In this document: piece after piece, positions 5,966 to 6,081 of the stretch
Position numbering within the stretch: the stretch's first letter is position 1
Layout: the number at the start of each line of letters is the position of its first letter
NCBI GenBank assembly: GCA_947174575.1
Contig: CAMWJM010000084.1
Span: forward strand, 1 to 6,081
Length of the DNA: 6,081 nucleotides
Source: an uncultured Alistipes sp.
GTDB taxonomy: Bacteria > Bacteroidota > Bacteroidia > Bacteroidales > Rikenellaceae
Direction of reading: 5' to 3'
Position numbers and translations under genes: made by a program
The notes under the pieces: model-generated
The model's database searches: none
The model's input: only the letters and a program-made list of their open reading frames with translations
Told to the model about the DNA's origin: nothing

Positions 5966-6019
5966 AATTGTGAATTGTGAATTGTGAATTGTGAATTGTG
6001 AATTGTGAATTGTGAATTG
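5966..6019. repeat. Heptanucleotide tandem array, AATTGTG x about 7.7
   Basis: Seven perfect copies of AATTGTG (5966-6014) are followed by a 5-base partial copy (6015-6019), all identical. A run of seven T precedes the array (5959-5965) and a run of six T follows it (6021-6026). On the minus strand the unit reads CACAATT. A 7-bp period is not a multiple of three, so TGA appears in every plus frame, and the array is not coding there. It lies about 48 bp upstream of the lipoprotein start. Short heptamer arrays of this kind are known between genes in Bacteroidetes and cyanobacteria. Confidence 0.93.
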
Positions 6020-6053
6020 ATTTTTTGCTTTTGCGCTCGCCTTGCACTATTTT

Positions 6054-6075
6054 ACCGGAAAAAGAAACTTCCGGT
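6054..6075. terminator. Inverted repeat at the right edge, possible terminator
   Basis: ACCGGAA (6054-6060) and TTCCGGT (6069-6075) form a perfect 7-bp stem with an 8-base A-rich loop. TTTAGAT follows on the plus strand, a poor T-run. On the minus strand the stem comes directly after a TAA at 6078-6076, so it could end a leftward gene lying beyond the window. Neither direction gives a classical T-tract, and the window ends six bases later. Confidence 0.35.
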
Positions 6076-6081
6076 TTAGAT

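Noticed and set aside
5940..6081. A CRISPR array
   Set aside because: The repeats are 7-bp units directly joined without spacers, which is a simple tandem repeat.

Overview
The window looks like chromosome of a GC-rich member of the Bacteroidales; an Alistipes/Rikenellaceae-type genome is my best guess. The reasons are TAnnTTTG-type promoter elements, a putative-porin-family outer-membrane protein, a PCMD-type surface lipoprotein with a lipobox, a FISUMP-like fragment, and GC-rich genes separated by AT-rich spacers without Shine-Dalgarno sequences. The genus is inferred from style, not proven.

Layout. At the left edge (1-44, minus) are the first 14 codons of a divergently transcribed gene whose N-terminus reads like a sugar-phosphate nucleotidyltransferase, most likely mannose-1-phosphate guanylyltransferase. 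A compact divergent promoter region (45-123) separates it from a plus-strand run of three envelope genes. These are CDP-diacylglycerol-serine O-phosphatidyltransferase (pssA, 124-831), a 709-residue putative beta-barrel porin (841-2970, 9 nt after pssA) and a small GH23 lytic transglycosylase (3019-3714, 48 nt after the porin). They probably form one operon joining phospholipid synthesis, an outer-membrane channel and peptidoglycan cleavage.

A 538-bp spacer (3715-4252) follows, between convergent genes. It is not empty. On the minus strand it holds a C-terminal FISUMP (Fib_succ_major-type) fragment of about 65 codons, with no start, no N-terminal part and an unusually high density of AAC/AAT codons. 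This is the composition expected of a diversity-generating retroelement (DGR) template or variable repeat. No reverse transcriptase or Avd gene is visible here, so I read it as an orphan or relict template-like cassette. A 14-bp perfect inverted repeat (3732-3745 / 4241-4254) brackets almost the whole spacer.

On the minus strand, 4253-5917 encodes a 554-residue lipoprotein with a C-terminal PCMD domain. Upstream of it (5918-6081) lie a duplicated AATTATAAA element, an array of about 7.7 copies of a 7-bp unit, and a short inverted repeat at the right edge. The array begins about 48 bp before the lipoprotein start and could affect its expression if the copy number varies.

Strongest calls: pssA, the lytic transglycosylase, the PCMD lipoprotein, the putative porin and the heptamer array. 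Most speculative: the DGR interpretation and the function of the inverted repeats.
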